Assembly: GCA_026545765.1 (NCBI GenBank)
Contig: JAIFAC010000155.1
Location: 1-64,000, forward strand
Direction: 5' to 3'
Length of the DNA stretch: 64,000 bases
Source of the DNA: Plantago major
Taxonomy: Eukaryota > Streptophyta > Magnoliopsida > Lamiales > Plantaginaceae
In this document: piece after piece, positions 11,503 through 24,718 of the stretch
Numbering within the stretch: the stretch's first letter is position 1
Layout of the letters: each line of letters opens with the position of its first letter
The notes under the pieces: model-generated
The model's database searches: none
What the model was told of the DNA's origin: nothing
What the model saw: only the letters and a program-made list of their open reading frames with translations
Translations under genes and position numbers: made by a program

Positions 11503-14500
11503 TCACACCGAGCCGGTTTCTTGCTCATCCTTGAGCAAGGCAAAAACGATAAAAGTGACAAAGAAATGATGCCAAACTCAACACTTGATTTAAAACTTTC
11601 CAGATGAATTTTTCAAAACCAATCCCGTTTAACAGCTAAGTCAGATATCAGAGATCATGAAGCCAGCAAACAAAAACGAACATCAATCTGTATCGTCGGG
11701 TTCCCAAATAACAAGATCAATCATAATTCACATAAGAACCTTACGGCATGCGACTCATGCTTCCCTTCAAAAAGTAATTTACCGTATACACAGACTTCTG
11801 AGACAATCAGAGATTATGCTAGAAAAAAGATTAAGGTAGGATAAGCATAAATAATGCTAAATGCTGAGATATAGGTCATCCATGCTCCTTATGAATACTA
11901 CCCTGTTAAAAGTTCATCCCTTCTTCTCCACCTTCTCAAAATAATAAAGTCTGATGCTCCTCTCTCTTTCTTTTCACATACTATTTTTGCGGTCGTTTCG
12001 ACCCGTATGTTTTTGGTTGGCAATCATTGGACTCTTTTAATCTCTCCATTTTTTGTTAGTGTCTATTTTATCGAATTCCGCACTTTTGTGCGTGCTGGTT
12101 TGGTATACATGCCATCAACCCTCACGGACATGTAGCTTTAAGGGCCGTGTCGGTATGTGGTAGTATATCTGCAACATGCCCAACACAGCGGTGATCACTA
12201 GGACCATAGATCCACTCAAGACTTTTAGTACTTTTGCCTTTTATGGTACTTTTCTCTCTTTTATGGTACCTAGATTTTTTGATTTCTTTTTTTTTAGAGA
12301 GAGAACAAAAGCGAACAAAGCAACCTCAACTTCCTTCTACTTCCACCCCAAAACCTATTAGTTTGTGAGGTTTACTTCTTCCCAATCCCTCTTTAACTAA
12401 GCAAACTCACTCGAGCATGAAAGACTTCTAAAATAGCGAATATAAGTGAATCAAGAGATCAAGGAAAATAAGGAAGGGAAAGTATTCTAAGACTGCCTCT
12501 TTATCTTTGTGTTACATGGCAAAAACTCATAAGTAGGTGCATGTAATGTGTCTCGGTTCAAAATGTAAGATTGAATATCTCTTGTTGATGAGAACATGGG
12601 TTCCTCAACAATCGACGTAAGATATTGAAAGTGCCTCAATCAAAACAATAAAAGACTTAAATATTAAATATGCTTGAATAAACTCCGAGTCACAGCTCGG
12701 TAAATAAATAATGATCCTGACTCGGTAATCATCCAAAATAGGAAAGAAATAAAAGTCGACAATTGGAAACTAAATATCAAAAATAAGGCCCTAAAATTTT
12801 GAATTTGATTCTGTTACCTCCCCAAACTACGCTTGTGCTAGTCCCTTAGCACAAAGCAGTAAAAAGAAAGTAATAGTAGCGAGAAAACTCCCTGTCGAGT
12901 ATGGTGGCGCTTCTTGGTAGATCCTCTGTCTCTTCATAATCCGAAACATAGAATTGGGTGCTTTCGCGTGTAGCATTTTCTAGCTTCCTCCGGATCTTCC
13001 TCCTCATAAACAAAACCGTTCATTTGGATGACCTTGCCCTTTAGCTTCTCTTACTCCCTTGGTTCCTGTTCTTCAAGTTCTTGCACTGTTTCTTCGAAGT
13101 CATTCGGTTAACACATGTTCTTTTGTTTTTATGGGTAGGGTCAGGTTCTCCATCAGTGAGATCAACAAAGTTAGCTTGCTCGCTCATCGAGCTCAACTTC
13201 TCCTCAACGATTTGCCTTTTCTTCACTGCGAGCACGTGACTTGGCCTACACCCTCCGGTGGTCTTCCTTGCATTACGCCTCAACCTTGGTCGGAATGAAG
13301 ATTCTCCTTCGTTTGTGTTGAAGTCACATTTTCTTTTCCTTCAAACTCTTCTTCATAGAAAAGATCGCGAGCCTTCCTAGCTCTTGAGTGCTTCCTCTTT
13401 TCTTTCCTTATTTTCTCTCTTGTCTACAAGAATTCTTCCTCCAACTTAGCTAGAGCCTCCTCATGCTCATCTTGCAACCTTTTCCTCTCAGCGATACCAA
13501 CCTTAAGTGATCCATTGTCAAAATCTCATCGTAGGGATGTTGGTACTTCTCCTTGTCCTTCTTCTCATGATGTTCAATTCTTGCCAAAGGAGCATCGAAG
13601 TTACGAGACAAGGTTCGGTAAGGATCCTCTAGCTTGTGTGCCGCCTCCAACTCATGCGATGATCCTTCTTCCCTAGTCTTGCTACTTTCACCACGTTCCA
13701 TCCTCTTCAAAGCTTCCAAAGACTGGCCTCTTCCAACTCCACCTACAATGAGTTTCTTTGCCATGTTCCTAAGAATGGTGATGAAAACTTTAAAGATTAG
13801 TTCACATCTCCCCCGAACCTAAATGAGGCAAGGCGGATAGAAAAAAACATGCTTTGAGAACCTCAAAAAGTCATATAATGAGAAAATTTAAACATGCATA
13901 CTAACGGATGAGAATGATAGATTAAGCATAGCATAGTTAATCATTAGAACATGCATATTAGCATTAATGCAAACTTCCGGCCTTCCATGCTCAATGCATA
14001 TGTATCAAGACATGCATTACGTATACATAATAATAAATCATGCGAGTAAAAGTAATGAGAAGCGTAGAGTCGAAGAATTGTACCTTGAATTGCCGAAGAA
14101 CTTGAATTCTTGAGAGAAAAGTAAGTATAATGCTTATTCTAGAATGCAATGCTTTTGTGCTTGTGAATTTGTGAGTTTAGAGAAGGTAAAGATGCATATA
14201 AATAAGCTTAGAGTGCTGCCAATTGAAGGAAATCCGTGCAAAAGCCTTCCAAAGACAAGAAACAAGTGAAAGGAAATTTCCAAAAACTAAAAAAGGCAAA
14301 AATATTTAGCGAGAATCGGTGACGACATGAAGCAGCTGCGGTCCCTCGACGAGTTACTTTTTACGGTTTTGCTCGTTCGAAATTTTTTCTCGTTTTGCTC
14401 ATTCGAAATTTTTTCTCGTTTTCTTTTGTTTTTTTCAATTTTATTTTGTTAATTTGAAAAAGAAACTTTCTAAGGAAAAGATGACTAATGCAAATGACCT

Positions 14501-14600
14501 ACTTGTGCGAAAATTTTTGAAAAAACGTGAAATGCAAGAAACGTAAATACTTACAAAACGTTGGGTTGCCTCACAACAAGCGCTCGTTTATAGTCGTTGC
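11503..14600 (-). other. Retrotransposon 3' internal region (after pol)
   Basis: About 3.1 kb between the integrase tail and the 3' LTR. Athila elements often carry an extra ORF here. I see two minus-strand open frames, 13764-13450 (charged, starting MAKKLIVGGVGRGQ) and 13283-13041 (Lys/Arg-rich), but neither shows transmembrane segments or an envelope-like signature. No clear polypurine tract precedes the LTR; the last bases are AAACCGGCTCGGTGTGA. The function of this region is not determined. Confidence 0.45.
14371..14422. repeat. 26-bp tandem duplication
   Basis: Two adjacent copies of a 26-base unit beginning GCTCGTTCGAAATTTTTTCT, differing at one base (G/A at unit position 5). It lies in the retrotransposon's internal 3' region. 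Confidence 0.9.
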
Positions 14601-14811
14601 CCGACTATGCATTGATCTTCGACAAGTCCAACCTATACGTCTTCGTCTGGTTGGTGTGTTGTTGATCTCCCGAGATGTAGGGTTTAACTCTGTGCCTGTT
14701 CACCTTGAAAATCCCCTTCGTCTTGTAGTCTAGCAACTGGATCGTTCCATATGGATATACCTTGAGGACTTTGTACGATCCTTTCCATTTGCTCCTTAAC
14801 ATGCCCGGGAA

Positions 14812-15790
14812 CTACTTCAGACGAGAGTCATAAAGTAACACATCCTGCCCTTCTTCGATCTGTTTGTGCCTGATGTGCTTATCGTGGTAAGCCTTTGTCT
14901 TCTCCTTGTATATCTTCGAGTTGGCGTAGGTCTGATTCCGGATTTCAGTCAACTCGTTGAGATCCAGCAATCTCTTCTTCCCGCTTGCATCTAAATCGCA
15001 GTTTAGAGTCTTGATGGCCCACCATGCCATATGCTCCACTTCAAAAGGTATGTGGCATGTCTTCCCGTATACGATCCTGTATGGACTTGCTCCCATCACT
15101 GTTTTATATGTTGTTAGGTATGCCCACAGAGCGTTCGACAAGGCATGAGACCAATCCTTCCTGCTCGGCTTAACCACTCTCTCAAATATAGCCTTGATAT
15201 GTCTGTTGCTCACCTCCACTTTCCTAGATGTTTGCGGATGATATGGAGTTACTATCCTGTGCCTGATGTGAAACTTGTGCATCTGATCCAGCGAATAGCT
15301 TGTTGCAGAAATGCGTACCTCCATTGCTGATGATCGTCTTCAGTGTTCCATATCTAGCAAATATATTCTCCTTGAGGAACTTCACCACCACCAGTGCGTC
15401 GTTTGTTCTTGTGGCTTGTGCCTCCACCCACTTCGAGACATAATCAACTGCAACCAGTATGTACTCGTTCCCATCTGACTTTGAGAAGGGTCCCATGAAG
15501 TCTATTCCCCAGACGTCGAAGATCTCTGCCACCAGGTTGGTAGTCATAGGCATCTCGTACCTTTTGGTGATGCTCCCCGTTCTCTGGCACCTGTCACAAT
15601 TCTTGCAGAAGGTTATTGCGTCCTTGTAGATCGTCTCCCAGTAGAATCTTGACTGAAGGACTTTGTGGGCGGTTTTCCTTGGCCCATAATGCCCTCCACA
15701 CTCAAATTCGTGATAGTGTCTCAGTATGTTCTCCTGCTCATGCTCCGGGACGCATCTTCTGTAGACCATATCTCCTCCTTCCTTGAACAA
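14812..15790 (-). pseudogene. Integrase remnant with altered catalytic residue
   Basis: The N-terminal zinc finger is complete: H..H (HYHEFECGGHYG) and C..C (CKNCDRCQRTG) at about 15715-15590. The core then has DVWGIDFMGPF (first catalytic Asp). The second catalytic Asp, expected in a SDGG motif, reads SNGG near 15325, so Asn replaces Asp. The third residue (Glu, in VEVSNRHIK) is present in another frame near 15215. A frameshift splits the domain around 15320-15230. The C-terminal piece at 14802-14605 resembles the usual post-core integrase tail (WKGSYKVLKVYPYGTIQLLD) and not a chromodomain. Confidence 0.85.
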
Positions 15791-15893
15791 ATGCGGTGGT
15801 TCCCAGATGAAACCTCTGCTCTTTGTTATTAGAGCAATCTTCTCTGATAGTGTCGATCTTTCTTGACCTCCACATGAGAAAATTCACAATATA

Positions 15894-16145
15894 TTACCAC
15901 GGCTCCTTCTCAACTTTGAAAATCATTTCCCGGAAAATCATCATCAATTTTTCTCCTTCGTTAGCGCGATGATTACGGAAGGTGATCTTCAATACTATTT
16001 TCTCTTTTCCTGGCCTGTCTACTATCTTGTAGTCAAACTGCTGCAACAGAAGTACCCATCGGATGAGTCTCGGGTTTGCGTCCGTCTTCGCTATCAGATG
16101 TCTCAGTGCGGCGTGATCACTGTAGATGATAACCTGATATCCCAC
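15894..16145 (-). pseudogene. RNase H remnant of the retrotransposon
   Basis: The frame contains [14 protein letters not shown] and then [20 protein letters not shown], the classic end of the gypsy RNase H domain (the D of YSDH is a catalytic acid). The first part of the domain (16371-16146) is visible only in other frames because of indels. It lies between RT and integrase as expected. Confidence 0.8.
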
Positions 16146-16371
16146 AATATAACTCCGAAACTTTTCTAAGGCGAATATGCGCCGAATTCCTTCTCCGTGG
16201 TGTAGTAGTTCTTCTGCGCATCATTCATAAATTTGCTGGTGTAGTAGATTGCTCTGAATTGCTTCTCCACCTTTTGTCCTAATATAGCTCCAACAGCAAA
16301 GTCTGATGCATCGCATTATTTGACGGAATCTCGGTTGGTGCGGTCATAATCGGAGAGGTTACGGCTTCTCT

Positions 16372-17348
16372 TCAGTTGCTCCATGCCTTCATCTGATCTT
16401 CGTCGAAATCAAACTTGGCGTCCTTCCTTAGTAGATTGTTGAGAGGTTTAGCTTCCTTGACAAGTCCTTGATAAATCTCTGTGAAAGTTGATATGCCCCG
16501 AAGGATTGAAGTTCCTTGGCGTTGGTTGGTGGCGGTAACCGATATCGTCTCCACCTTAACTTCGTCCACTTTGATCCCTTCCTTTGAAATAATATGTCCC
16601 AGCACTATTCCATCCTTCACCATAAAAGTACTCTTCTCCCAGCTCAGAGTTAGATTGCACTCGATGCATCTTTCTAGAACCAATGACAACTTTTGAAGAT
16701 AGTCTTCGAACGAGTTTCCAAACACTGAGAAGTCATCCATGAACACTTCTATGAACTTCCCCACCATGTCGCTAAATATAGACAGCATGCATCTACGGAA
16801 GGTGGCCGGCGCATTGCACAATCAAGCGGCATCCTTCTATAAAGGCGGTAAAAGTAGTCTTCTCTGGTCTTACGGTGCCTTTGGGATTTGAAAAAATCCG
16901 GATAGCGAATCGAAATAGTAATACCCATGCCTGTCGATGTCCAACATCGATCTATAAAGGTAGGGAAGTGGTCCTTCCTTGTATTTGCATTCAATCTCAC
17001 GTAGTCGATACATCCTCCATCACTGTAGCAATCCTTATTGCGATATTGTCCTTCTGGTTATTCCTGACTTCTTAGGAACCGCGTGTATCGGACTCACCCA
17101 ATTGCTACTTTCAATAGGGTAGATCAGCCCGTTATTCGAAGCTTGTGGATCTCCTTCTTCACCACTTCCATTACCACTGGATTATGTCTCCTCTGAGGTT
17201 GCCTTACTGGCTTAGCTCCTTCCTCCAGTGTAATAGTATGCATGCACCTTACGGGGCTGATCCCCTTGATGTCGGTTATATCCCATCCTATTGCTTCCTT
17301 ATACTTATTCAAGACCTCCACTAACTTCTCTTCTTGATCCTTAGTCAA
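16372..17348 (-). pseudogene. Reverse transcriptase remnant
   Basis: Three broken frames together cover a gypsy-type reverse transcriptase. From the top: a pre-RT segment with GWDITDIKGISP and HTITLEEGAKPVRQPQRR (17348-17124), a damaged palm region around 17000-16830, then MCNAPATFRRCM and the catalytic motif VFMDDFSVFG near 16740 (the F/Y-x-DD box), followed by VLGHIISKEGI. Frameshifts separate the three parts. Order and motifs match Ty3/gypsy and not Ty1/copia, where integrase precedes RT. Confidence 0.85.
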
Positions 17349-17679
17349 AGATGAAGATATAATGACAGAAAGAACTCGTCATCAGATAAGAAAACGTACT
17401 TACGGTCTGCTGGTAGCATCTTGAGTTCCGGTTTTGACCGTAGCACCTCCTCGATCAAATCTTTGGCGGTTTGTCCTTCTCCTATTTCTCCATTGTTTCC
17501 ACAGCATATAGTTGCTCGAGCCTCTCATACTGTTCTGTGTCAAAGTCTTCTTCATCATCCTCTATCAGATCTGGTATCAGATATCCAAACTCGACTTCAT
17601 CCCCAAGGTGAAAATCATCTGCGCTTTCCCAATATCCTTTCTCTATCCTCTTTCCTTCTTATAGGAGTTCACCTTTAGA

Positions 17680-18568
17680 ATTGAAACACTTCTTCTGCCC
17701 TTCCACGATCAATGAATAGGTCTTCTCCCACGTGTCGACTACGGCTTCCATCTAATGTAGAGGGTGCGTCCAATAAGTGTTTTAGATCTAATTACGCTTC
17801 CTTCCATATCCATCACCAGGAAGTCTAGCTTTGACCTTATGTCTCCGATCTCCACAGGTAAACCTCTGATTTCCCCAGCACACTTCTTTGTCAAGTTGTC
17901 GGCCAGCTGGACGCTAGTTCCACATGGTTCTATCTCGTCTTCAATCCCTAGTTCCCTTGCTTTGTGATGATATAAGATTCACGCGGCTCCAAGGTCGATC
18001 ATACAATTTACCTTTTGCCCTTCACTCAATCGCCATGATGAGCATCCGGATCTCCTATTCCTCTCCTTATGATATCTGATCCTTCTCTCCACGCCCCTCC
18101 AACGTAGGCTTTCTTCCGGTTATGGAAGTCCCTTATAGTTGCCATGTAGTCGGATGGGTATAAAGTAAACAGATTGGGCACTGGTATCGGAATAGATTGG
18201 TTCTCCAGGTTTCCTTTAGCCTTCATCTTATGACCTTCTTGACATTATTCGTGAGCCTTCATGGAAAAGGTAAGTCTTTTAGGCGAACTATTCCCCCATC
18301 TTCTGACGTATCCTCTTTCCATCAGGTCGTCATCATATCTTCCTCTCATGGCTGCTAACCTTTCTTCTTGTTTCTTCTTCTCCTTGGCTTCTTTCTCAGC
18401 CTTCCCACTATCACCTTCTCCACCTTCTTCTTCTACATCCACTATCTCCGCATCCTTCTTCTTTCTGGCTCTTTCCTCACTTCTAGGAAGAGAATCCGGG
18501 GTTGTTATCCCACTCCTAGTAGTGATAGCCCCAATGCTCTCCACTTGCTGCTCCTTAACTTCTTCCAC
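17680..18568 (-). pseudogene. Gag-pol linker and aspartic protease remnant
   Basis: The upper part (18568-18245) encodes a Lys/Glu-rich linker starting near AITTRSG, a phrase common at this point of Athila/Tat polyproteins. The lower part, around 18010-17750, reads MIDLGAA near the active-site position (the D-[ST/L]-G-A pattern of retroviral-type proteases), then QLADN and LPVEIGD segments. A TGA stop follows directly after the LGAA motif, and frames change between pieces. The protease cannot be functional. Confidence 0.65.
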
Positions 18569-18887
18569 CTTTTCATCGACTCCCCAACTACATACTTCAT
18601 TTCGACCAGATCGTCCTTGACTACATCAACTTCACCACTTAACCTTTCTATTGCTTCCTCAGTTGAAGCGGCATTCTCCGTGAATAGCTTCACCAAATAG
18701 TGTGTTTCCTCGCTTCCTTTTTCCGTTCCTCCAACACTGCTTTCCCTCTCTGGTTATGATGTTCCTTGAGGGTCTTGATCTCCTCTTCCAAGCCCTTTTT
18801 AGCCGTTACAATGTTTTCGACCACCTGTTCCCTGCTGATATTGGAAACTTCATCCTTTCCTTCGACACTCAGCTCAATAGGTTTCCC

Positions 18888-19682
18888 TTATGGCACTTCC
18901 TGGGTTACTTCCTTTGATATGCTTCTCTTATCCAAGTACTCAGGAGTTCCTACGCTCTGTCCCATAGCCCATTGTGCTTCTTCCTCAACTGCGGATATTG
19001 TCCTTACTTCTTCCATGTCCTCCATCTTGTTGAAGATCTCATTCTCCTTCAGTTGCTCACTCATGTACCTTGAATTCTCAGCAACACTTGCGCAAGCTTC
19101 CAGTATTTGCTTAGCAAAACTCCCCATAAATGATCCCTTTAGAGCTATGTCTATAAGGTCTCTGAACTCCTCTCTAATTCCTAAGTAAAAATACTCACAG
19201 AGCTGTCGCGAAGTAAACATAGATGTTGAGGCGGTTATGCGCATCTCTTCAAACCTTTCCCATGCATCATGAAAAGATTCCTTCTGTCTCTGAGTGAAGT
19301 TGGATATCATCCTCCTTTCTATCATAACCCTTACAAGCCCCAAAAACCTCTTCAAGAACATACTCCTCAGCTCTTCCCATTCGCTGACTTCTTCTTTGAT
19401 TGAATCTATCCATCTTTTTGCTGCTCCCCCCAGTGCTTTAATGAAGAACCAGAATTTCAGCTCACCATCAGTTAACCCCTTCGTCGGAAACTGCTCGACA
19501 ATAGACTCGAATACATACATGAACTCGCATTCATTCTCTCCTTCTCTGCCTCCGAACTTTGGCAATGCGCTAATCAGGGCTAGATCAAATCCGTACTCCC
19601 TTACATGTGGCTGGATCCGAATTCCACTCCTTGATTTTGGCATACTGGTCTCCCTAATAGTTCTTTCGTCTTCTTCTTCCAT
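18888..19682 (-). pseudogene. Retrotransposon gag
   Basis: Open frame of 264 codons from ATG 19682, about 110 bases after the LTR end. Residues about 60-170 resemble the plant retrotransposon Gag domain: a KFWFFIKALGGAAKRWIDSI segment, then an FLKRFLG and RQKESFHDAWERFEEM pattern, as expected of Athila/Tat capsid proteins. No zinc knuckle (CCHC) is seen, which is usual for this branch. The frame ends at 18888 inside what should be a longer gag-pol, and similarity continues in other frames below, so it is broken by decay. Confidence 0.85.
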
Positions 19683-19762
19683 CTTGAGTTTTCCTGTGAA
19701 ACAAAACTAGTTACTGCTCGAAAATAACCAAATAAGTTCTACGTAGGCAATCTACTAATTAT

Positions 19763-19780
19763 TCCCCGGCAGCGGCGCCA
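19763..19780 (-). other. Primer-binding site, tRNA-Asp type
   Basis: The plus strand reads TCCCCGGCAGCGGCGCCA, which is the 3' end of plant tRNA-Asp(GTC) including CCA, with one difference (CAG for CAA) by my recollection of that tRNA. Its complement, TGGCGCCGCTGCCGGGGA, is the minus-strand priming site just downstream of the LTR. This fixes the element's orientation and the LTR end. Confidence 0.85.
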
Positions 19781-20689
19781 ATTTTTTTTTATGTGTATCC
19801 GGAAATCTTGATTTCGTTGTAGAGACTGTAATCCCCAAATACAATCATAAGATTAAATTTATAATTGCCAAAGCTCACTAACACACAGTTTATAACGGTA
19901 AGTTAACTCGAGATGTCATTCTCTCGGGAATAACGCTCGATCGAAATAGAATATTAAATGGTTGATTTTCAATAAAAAGTAAATAACAGATTTTTGGTAT
20001 TTTTTGAATAAGTAAAATAAACACGTAAGCATGAAAGTAACTTAATAAAAATTGGCGAACTAAGAACTTATAGAGAAAAGCATGTAAAAGTTAAACTTCA
20101 CTCTGATAATCGGTTTATATCAGGAATAATAGATAGCGATAATTCACAGTGCCGAGTCACACAAGTCACATATCTTATACCAAGCGATCGATCGTAAAGA
20201 TACCTATCTAGACTATCGTCTAGCTCAAAGCTGTCACCAGTTGCTAGCTCAACATCATACCTCAGGTAGAATATCAATCTATAGACACAACTGATACCTC
20301 CTAATCTATTGCAATGAATAATCATGTCTCGCGAAAACATAAACAAACAAAGCATCTTTCTCAAACAGCACAGATATGAACAACAATCGCATAACCAACA
20401 TTGATGCTAAAACTATTACATCATATATAAACCGAATAATCAAAGATCCGGCTAACCCTTACACAAGTAAATTAACGACATAGCGAAAGTAAATAAGCGA
20501 AGCGAATTGAAATCATGTTTGAAACTAAATCGTAAGAAGATGGCGACCCTCGCTTCTCCTCTTGATTCCTCCTTGATCAATCTTGAAGGCTTCCTTGGTT
20601 GCTTGACGGCTAGGGTTTTGGGGTTTCACTTCCCCGGGGACTGGTTCTCTCTCAGGAGAGATGCTTTTGCACTCTAAAAAAGGCTGGGC

Positions 20690-21120
20690 GGCGGATCTAT
20701 CAATCGCTTAAGATAACGATCCGTCGCCCCAGCTATGGCGACGGATCGGGCGATGGATAGAAAATCCATCGCCCCCCTGGAGCTGGGACGACGGATAGAT
20801 AATCCGTCGTCCAATAAGCGACGGATTATATATTTGACTATTTTATTTTTATTTTTTTTAAATCGAAATATAACGACGGATAGAATTATTCTATCCGTCG
20901 TTATATTTAGCGATGGATAGATTTTATCCGTCGTTACATTCTTGACGGATAGAATCTATCCGTCGTTATATGTAACGACGGATAGAATTATTCTATCCGT
21001 CGTTATATTTAGCGATGGATAGATTTTATCCGTCGTCCAATATATTATTGGAATTAGTGACGGAATCTGAAATTCCGTCACTAGTTAATTCGTCACTAAT
21101 TCCGTCACTATTTATTTCAT
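20690..21120. repeat. Left subterminal palindromic array of the CACTA element
   Basis: Repeats of ACGACGGATAGAAT facing ATTCTATCCGTCGT form short palindromes one after another. A unit of about 60 bases starting GACGGATAGAATTATTC occurs at about 20875 and again at about 20980 with the same internal order. The array can fold into several hairpins. Similar GACGGAT motifs recur at the right end (25095-25330), so both ends carry the same protein-binding code. Confidence 0.8.
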
Positions 21121-21298
21121 ATTAATCCCTGTTTTTCGTAGTTCACCTATTTAATCAATATAATGTTCGATAATAAATGAATAATACGGAAAATATTTCA
21201 ATAAATTTTGAATAAAAAAAGTAATATCCGGAGCTGGAGAAATTATCCACACAAGTGTAAATATGAAAAAAAATCCGAACATACAGATACATAACTAA

Positions 21299-21586
21299 CT
21301 AGCTATCAGACGGGGGTGGGTGTGGGTGATGGCGGAACTGGGACATGAACTGCTCCATCTGTAACCGAAGGCGCTCGTTCTCCTCCCTTCGTTCTCTGTC
21401 GCGCCGCTCCATCTCCTCCCTTTGTTCTTGGGCGGCACGCTGCATCTCTTGAGTTAGAGCTGCAACCTGTTCCCGGACCTGCGACTGCACCATTTCCGAG
21501 ACCTGGTCCTGTGAGTATACCGGACGTCTGGACTGCTGGGATGATGATGAGGAGCACCCAGCACAAACCGAGGCTCCCGAGTCCAT
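21299..21586 (-). pseudogene. CACTA transposase C-terminal coiled-coil fragment
   Basis: An open frame of 95 codons whose residues about 25-85 are a heptad-rich coiled coil (VREQVAALTQEMQRAAQEQ..., then ERRDRERREENERLRLQMEQ). This composition and the tail QFMSQFRHHPHPPP are typical of the C-terminal part of plant Ptta/En/Spm (TNP1/TNPA-type) transposases. Upstream on the same strand, around 22170-21950, frames shift between pieces resembling the central region of that family. The fragment cannot encode a whole protein. Confidence 0.6.
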
Positions 21587-22360
21587 ATATTCGTCCTTTC
21601 TTGTCCGGTTGGTTGACCTCTAAGAAGATGTTGTCAACTTGTTCAGTTGACAGCTCCTCGCCCGTCTCTTCCTCCTGCCTCGCTACCTGAGCATCAACCT
21701 CAGCCTGAAATCGTAAATAGCAGATATCATGATCAGTTACTGTTTTTCAAAAATAACTTGTAATAGTGTACAAATATGAACTTTAAGCAACATAAACATA
21801 CATGATAGGCGAGGCGGCGATCGGTCCATACCCATATACCTTGGCCTTCTTGAAGATGGCATACTTGGATGTCACCTCCCCGTGCCACTGAATCAAACCG
21901 GATCTAGTCAGCGATTTATCATCTACAAGTAATAGGCGGCGAGACACAATCATACCGTAATGCTAGATTGCAAAAACATATATACGCCCGATTGATAATA
22001 ATCGGTGTGATGGATCGCCTCCCAAGGTGGTGAGCGGCCCTTCTGCCGTGTCGGTGGGATGCGGTTACACTGTTGGTCGAACGTCACGGACATCGATTCA
22101 GCGCCGATGAAGCATCCCAAAGGCCCACTCCGCATCAACTTTGTGGAGGATTGGGCCGTCGATCGAATAGCCTTCCGTCTGACCATATCCACATGCAGTT
22201 TGGATCCCACAGTCTAAATAAACACGCCGGATCTGTGGGATCAACCTCTTCAGAATGAAGTACTCCTTCTACACTCCCGATTTCATACAACATCCAAAGT
22301 CGATACATGTATAACCTCACCATGTTACATCAATTTAACAAGATACAACAACATAATGAT

Positions 22361-22532
22361 ATGGTGACTAACATATCACCCGAACAAAGTGGCTAACATA
22401 CCACTCACATATAGTGGCTAACATACCACTCACATTGTCCTAAATTTTACTAACACAATGGTGACTAACATATCACCCAAATAAAGTGGCTAACATACCA
22501 CTCACATACGGTGGCTAACATACCACTCATAT
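22361..22532. repeat. Tandem repeat inside the CACTA element
   Basis: A unit of about 24-27 bases, GTGGCTAACATACCACTCAC, is repeated six times in two slightly different versions (GTGACTAACATATCACC and GTGGCTAACATACCACTC). Each unit contains an inverted core, GTGG..CCAC or GTGA..TCAC. Confidence 0.85.
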
Positions 22533-24655
22533 TAAAGCGATTATAATTACAAACAAAGGAATGCCATATTTTAACACCCTCGGCTCATGAAGTACTCGGC
22601 CCTCATGCGCTCGAGATGTGGCTCCAACACTCACCACCACCTTACAGTGGCTCTCTCACTGCTCAGGAAGATGTCACCTGGTTTGTTGTGCACCTCCAGA
22701 GTCCATAATTTGTTGTCGATGTATAAGATACAAGAAAGCGAATATATATTACTTTAGTACAACAATTTATACTTGTCGACTATCATTATAAGTTATGTTT
22801 TACATATTTAAGAAGAATGTATAATACTTACTTGGCGGGACCAATAGGGAAAATCACGGGCAATAGCCGTCCGTGGCGTTGGGATGGTTTGGATCGAACA
22901 GTAGGGACAATCGTCGTGGTCCTCCTCCGGTATGTCGGGGTGACTAACGAGCCACAGTGCTCTCGAGAATCGAAGACCTGCTGCCCGACCATGAGCCCTC
23001 CACGTAAATGCGACCTTGTCACCGACCCACCACTATCATGTGGCCATTGCGTGGGGGGGCGGCGATAGGTGGGCGGCCTCATTGCGGCATCTGCAAAAAC
23101 ATGTAATAAATCTGATAAAATGTGTTAGTACGAGTTATAATACAGAACGGATTATAATAACACATATAATTACTCAAATGTTATCAACTACTAACTAGTT
23201 ATAATCCACATAATATACCGTTATCGCCGTCCTCTAAGTCTACATATTGGTCCTTGTGCGGATCAAACAACTCATCATACGCTTCTATGGGATCTTCTGC
23301 TTGTTTATCGACATCCTCTTGTTGGTACGAGTTGGTAATTGCACAAGGGCACTTTATCAACCCATCTTTTACACAAGCCGGATTTGAGATTGCAAATGCA
23401 ATGAAACCTTCAACCCCTTTCTAGAAAACTCCATTGAACTACGCCATTGAAATGCGACAATACATCCGTGAGCGATCGGTATTCATTGAATAATTAGATA
23501 ATTACGACACGTTTGAATTCATTAGATCGAGGTCTTTCATTTTACGATAATAAATCAATTTCACAATAATTCAATCAATTGCTCGTAATATAAGTTATAT
23601 TAGCTTGATTGTTATTCGGCATTACATAATATAAGTTACATAAACTTCAATTTTACCATAATGTTTGGTTTCATATATATATCAACTAATGATTACTAGT
23701 TATACAAATCTAGAGACAAAGCGGATGAAACTCCTCATTTTCATGCACGATCCTCCTCATCACTTGTGACACTCCCTACCACGAACTTGCATTCCAGCAG
23801 ATCTACATCCTCCTCCCGATACACCATGCACATGTTAAAAGTAGAAAGGCACTCGATAGGCGGCCCAAACCCGCCTCTCCCTCCATTGGAGGTATGCCAT
23901 GGGCGGTGCTTCCTCATAGTGATGAATCCATACATGATACTCGCATGAATCCATAATGTAAGTGCTCGAATCTTTCTTGTAGGCGTCATAAATTGCTTGT
24001 TTCTGCGGGTTTCAATGTGCGAGACACTTTATCAAACCCCAGTTACTGAACGGACGTCCCATGGCAAGCGAGATGAAACCTTTAACCCTTCTACAAAACT
24101 CCTAGAAACTCGCCATTTATCGTATGCGATCGTACATCCATGAGCAGTCGAATTCATTGTATACTTTATTTTTAACTTTGACGTTCAATTGATTAGATGT
24201 ATTTAATTTATTAGATCGATTCCAATTCGGATAAGAAGATTGTAGAGGTTAATTGTTAATTATTATATGTTCCTTATAAATTAATTATTAATTAAGTGTT
24301 CGATATGTTAAAAATTGGGCATATATTTTAACCATTTCAACCTCTTAGTACATATATTATATACTTAACATACATATCAAATTAACTAATTACTCTATAC
24401 ATATCGAATTACTACATATATTCATATCAAATTACATACTTAACATACAAATTTATCAAATCAAAACTACATACTTCTATACTTAACAAACATATCAAAT
24501 TAACTAAACTAACTATATATACTTAACACACAAATCAAACTAACTACGTACATTCATACATACCAAACTTAACATACTACATACATTCATATCATACTAC
24601 ATACCTAACATATATACATATCATTAACTAAACTAACTATATATACTACATACCT

Positions 24656-24658
<3 letters not shown>

Positions 24659-24716
<58 letters not shown>
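24659..24716. repeat. (AT)n microsatellite
   Basis: About 29 uninterrupted AT units within the CACTA element, flanked by ACATA-rich degenerate repeats (about 24340-24790). Confidence 0.95.

Positions 24717-24718
<2 letters not shown>

Noticed and set aside
13041..13764. Envelope-like third ORF of the Athila element
   Set aside because: The frames are charged and lack any signal peptide, transmembrane segment or glycoprotein-like feature.
18261..19710. Long Ser/Leu/Phe-rich plus-strand frames over gag
   Set aside because: Antisense shadows of the retrotransposon gag and linker on the minus strand.
24659..24716. AT run considered as a replication origin or matrix attachment site
   Set aside because: A simple microsatellite inside a transposon explains it; no other origin feature is present.
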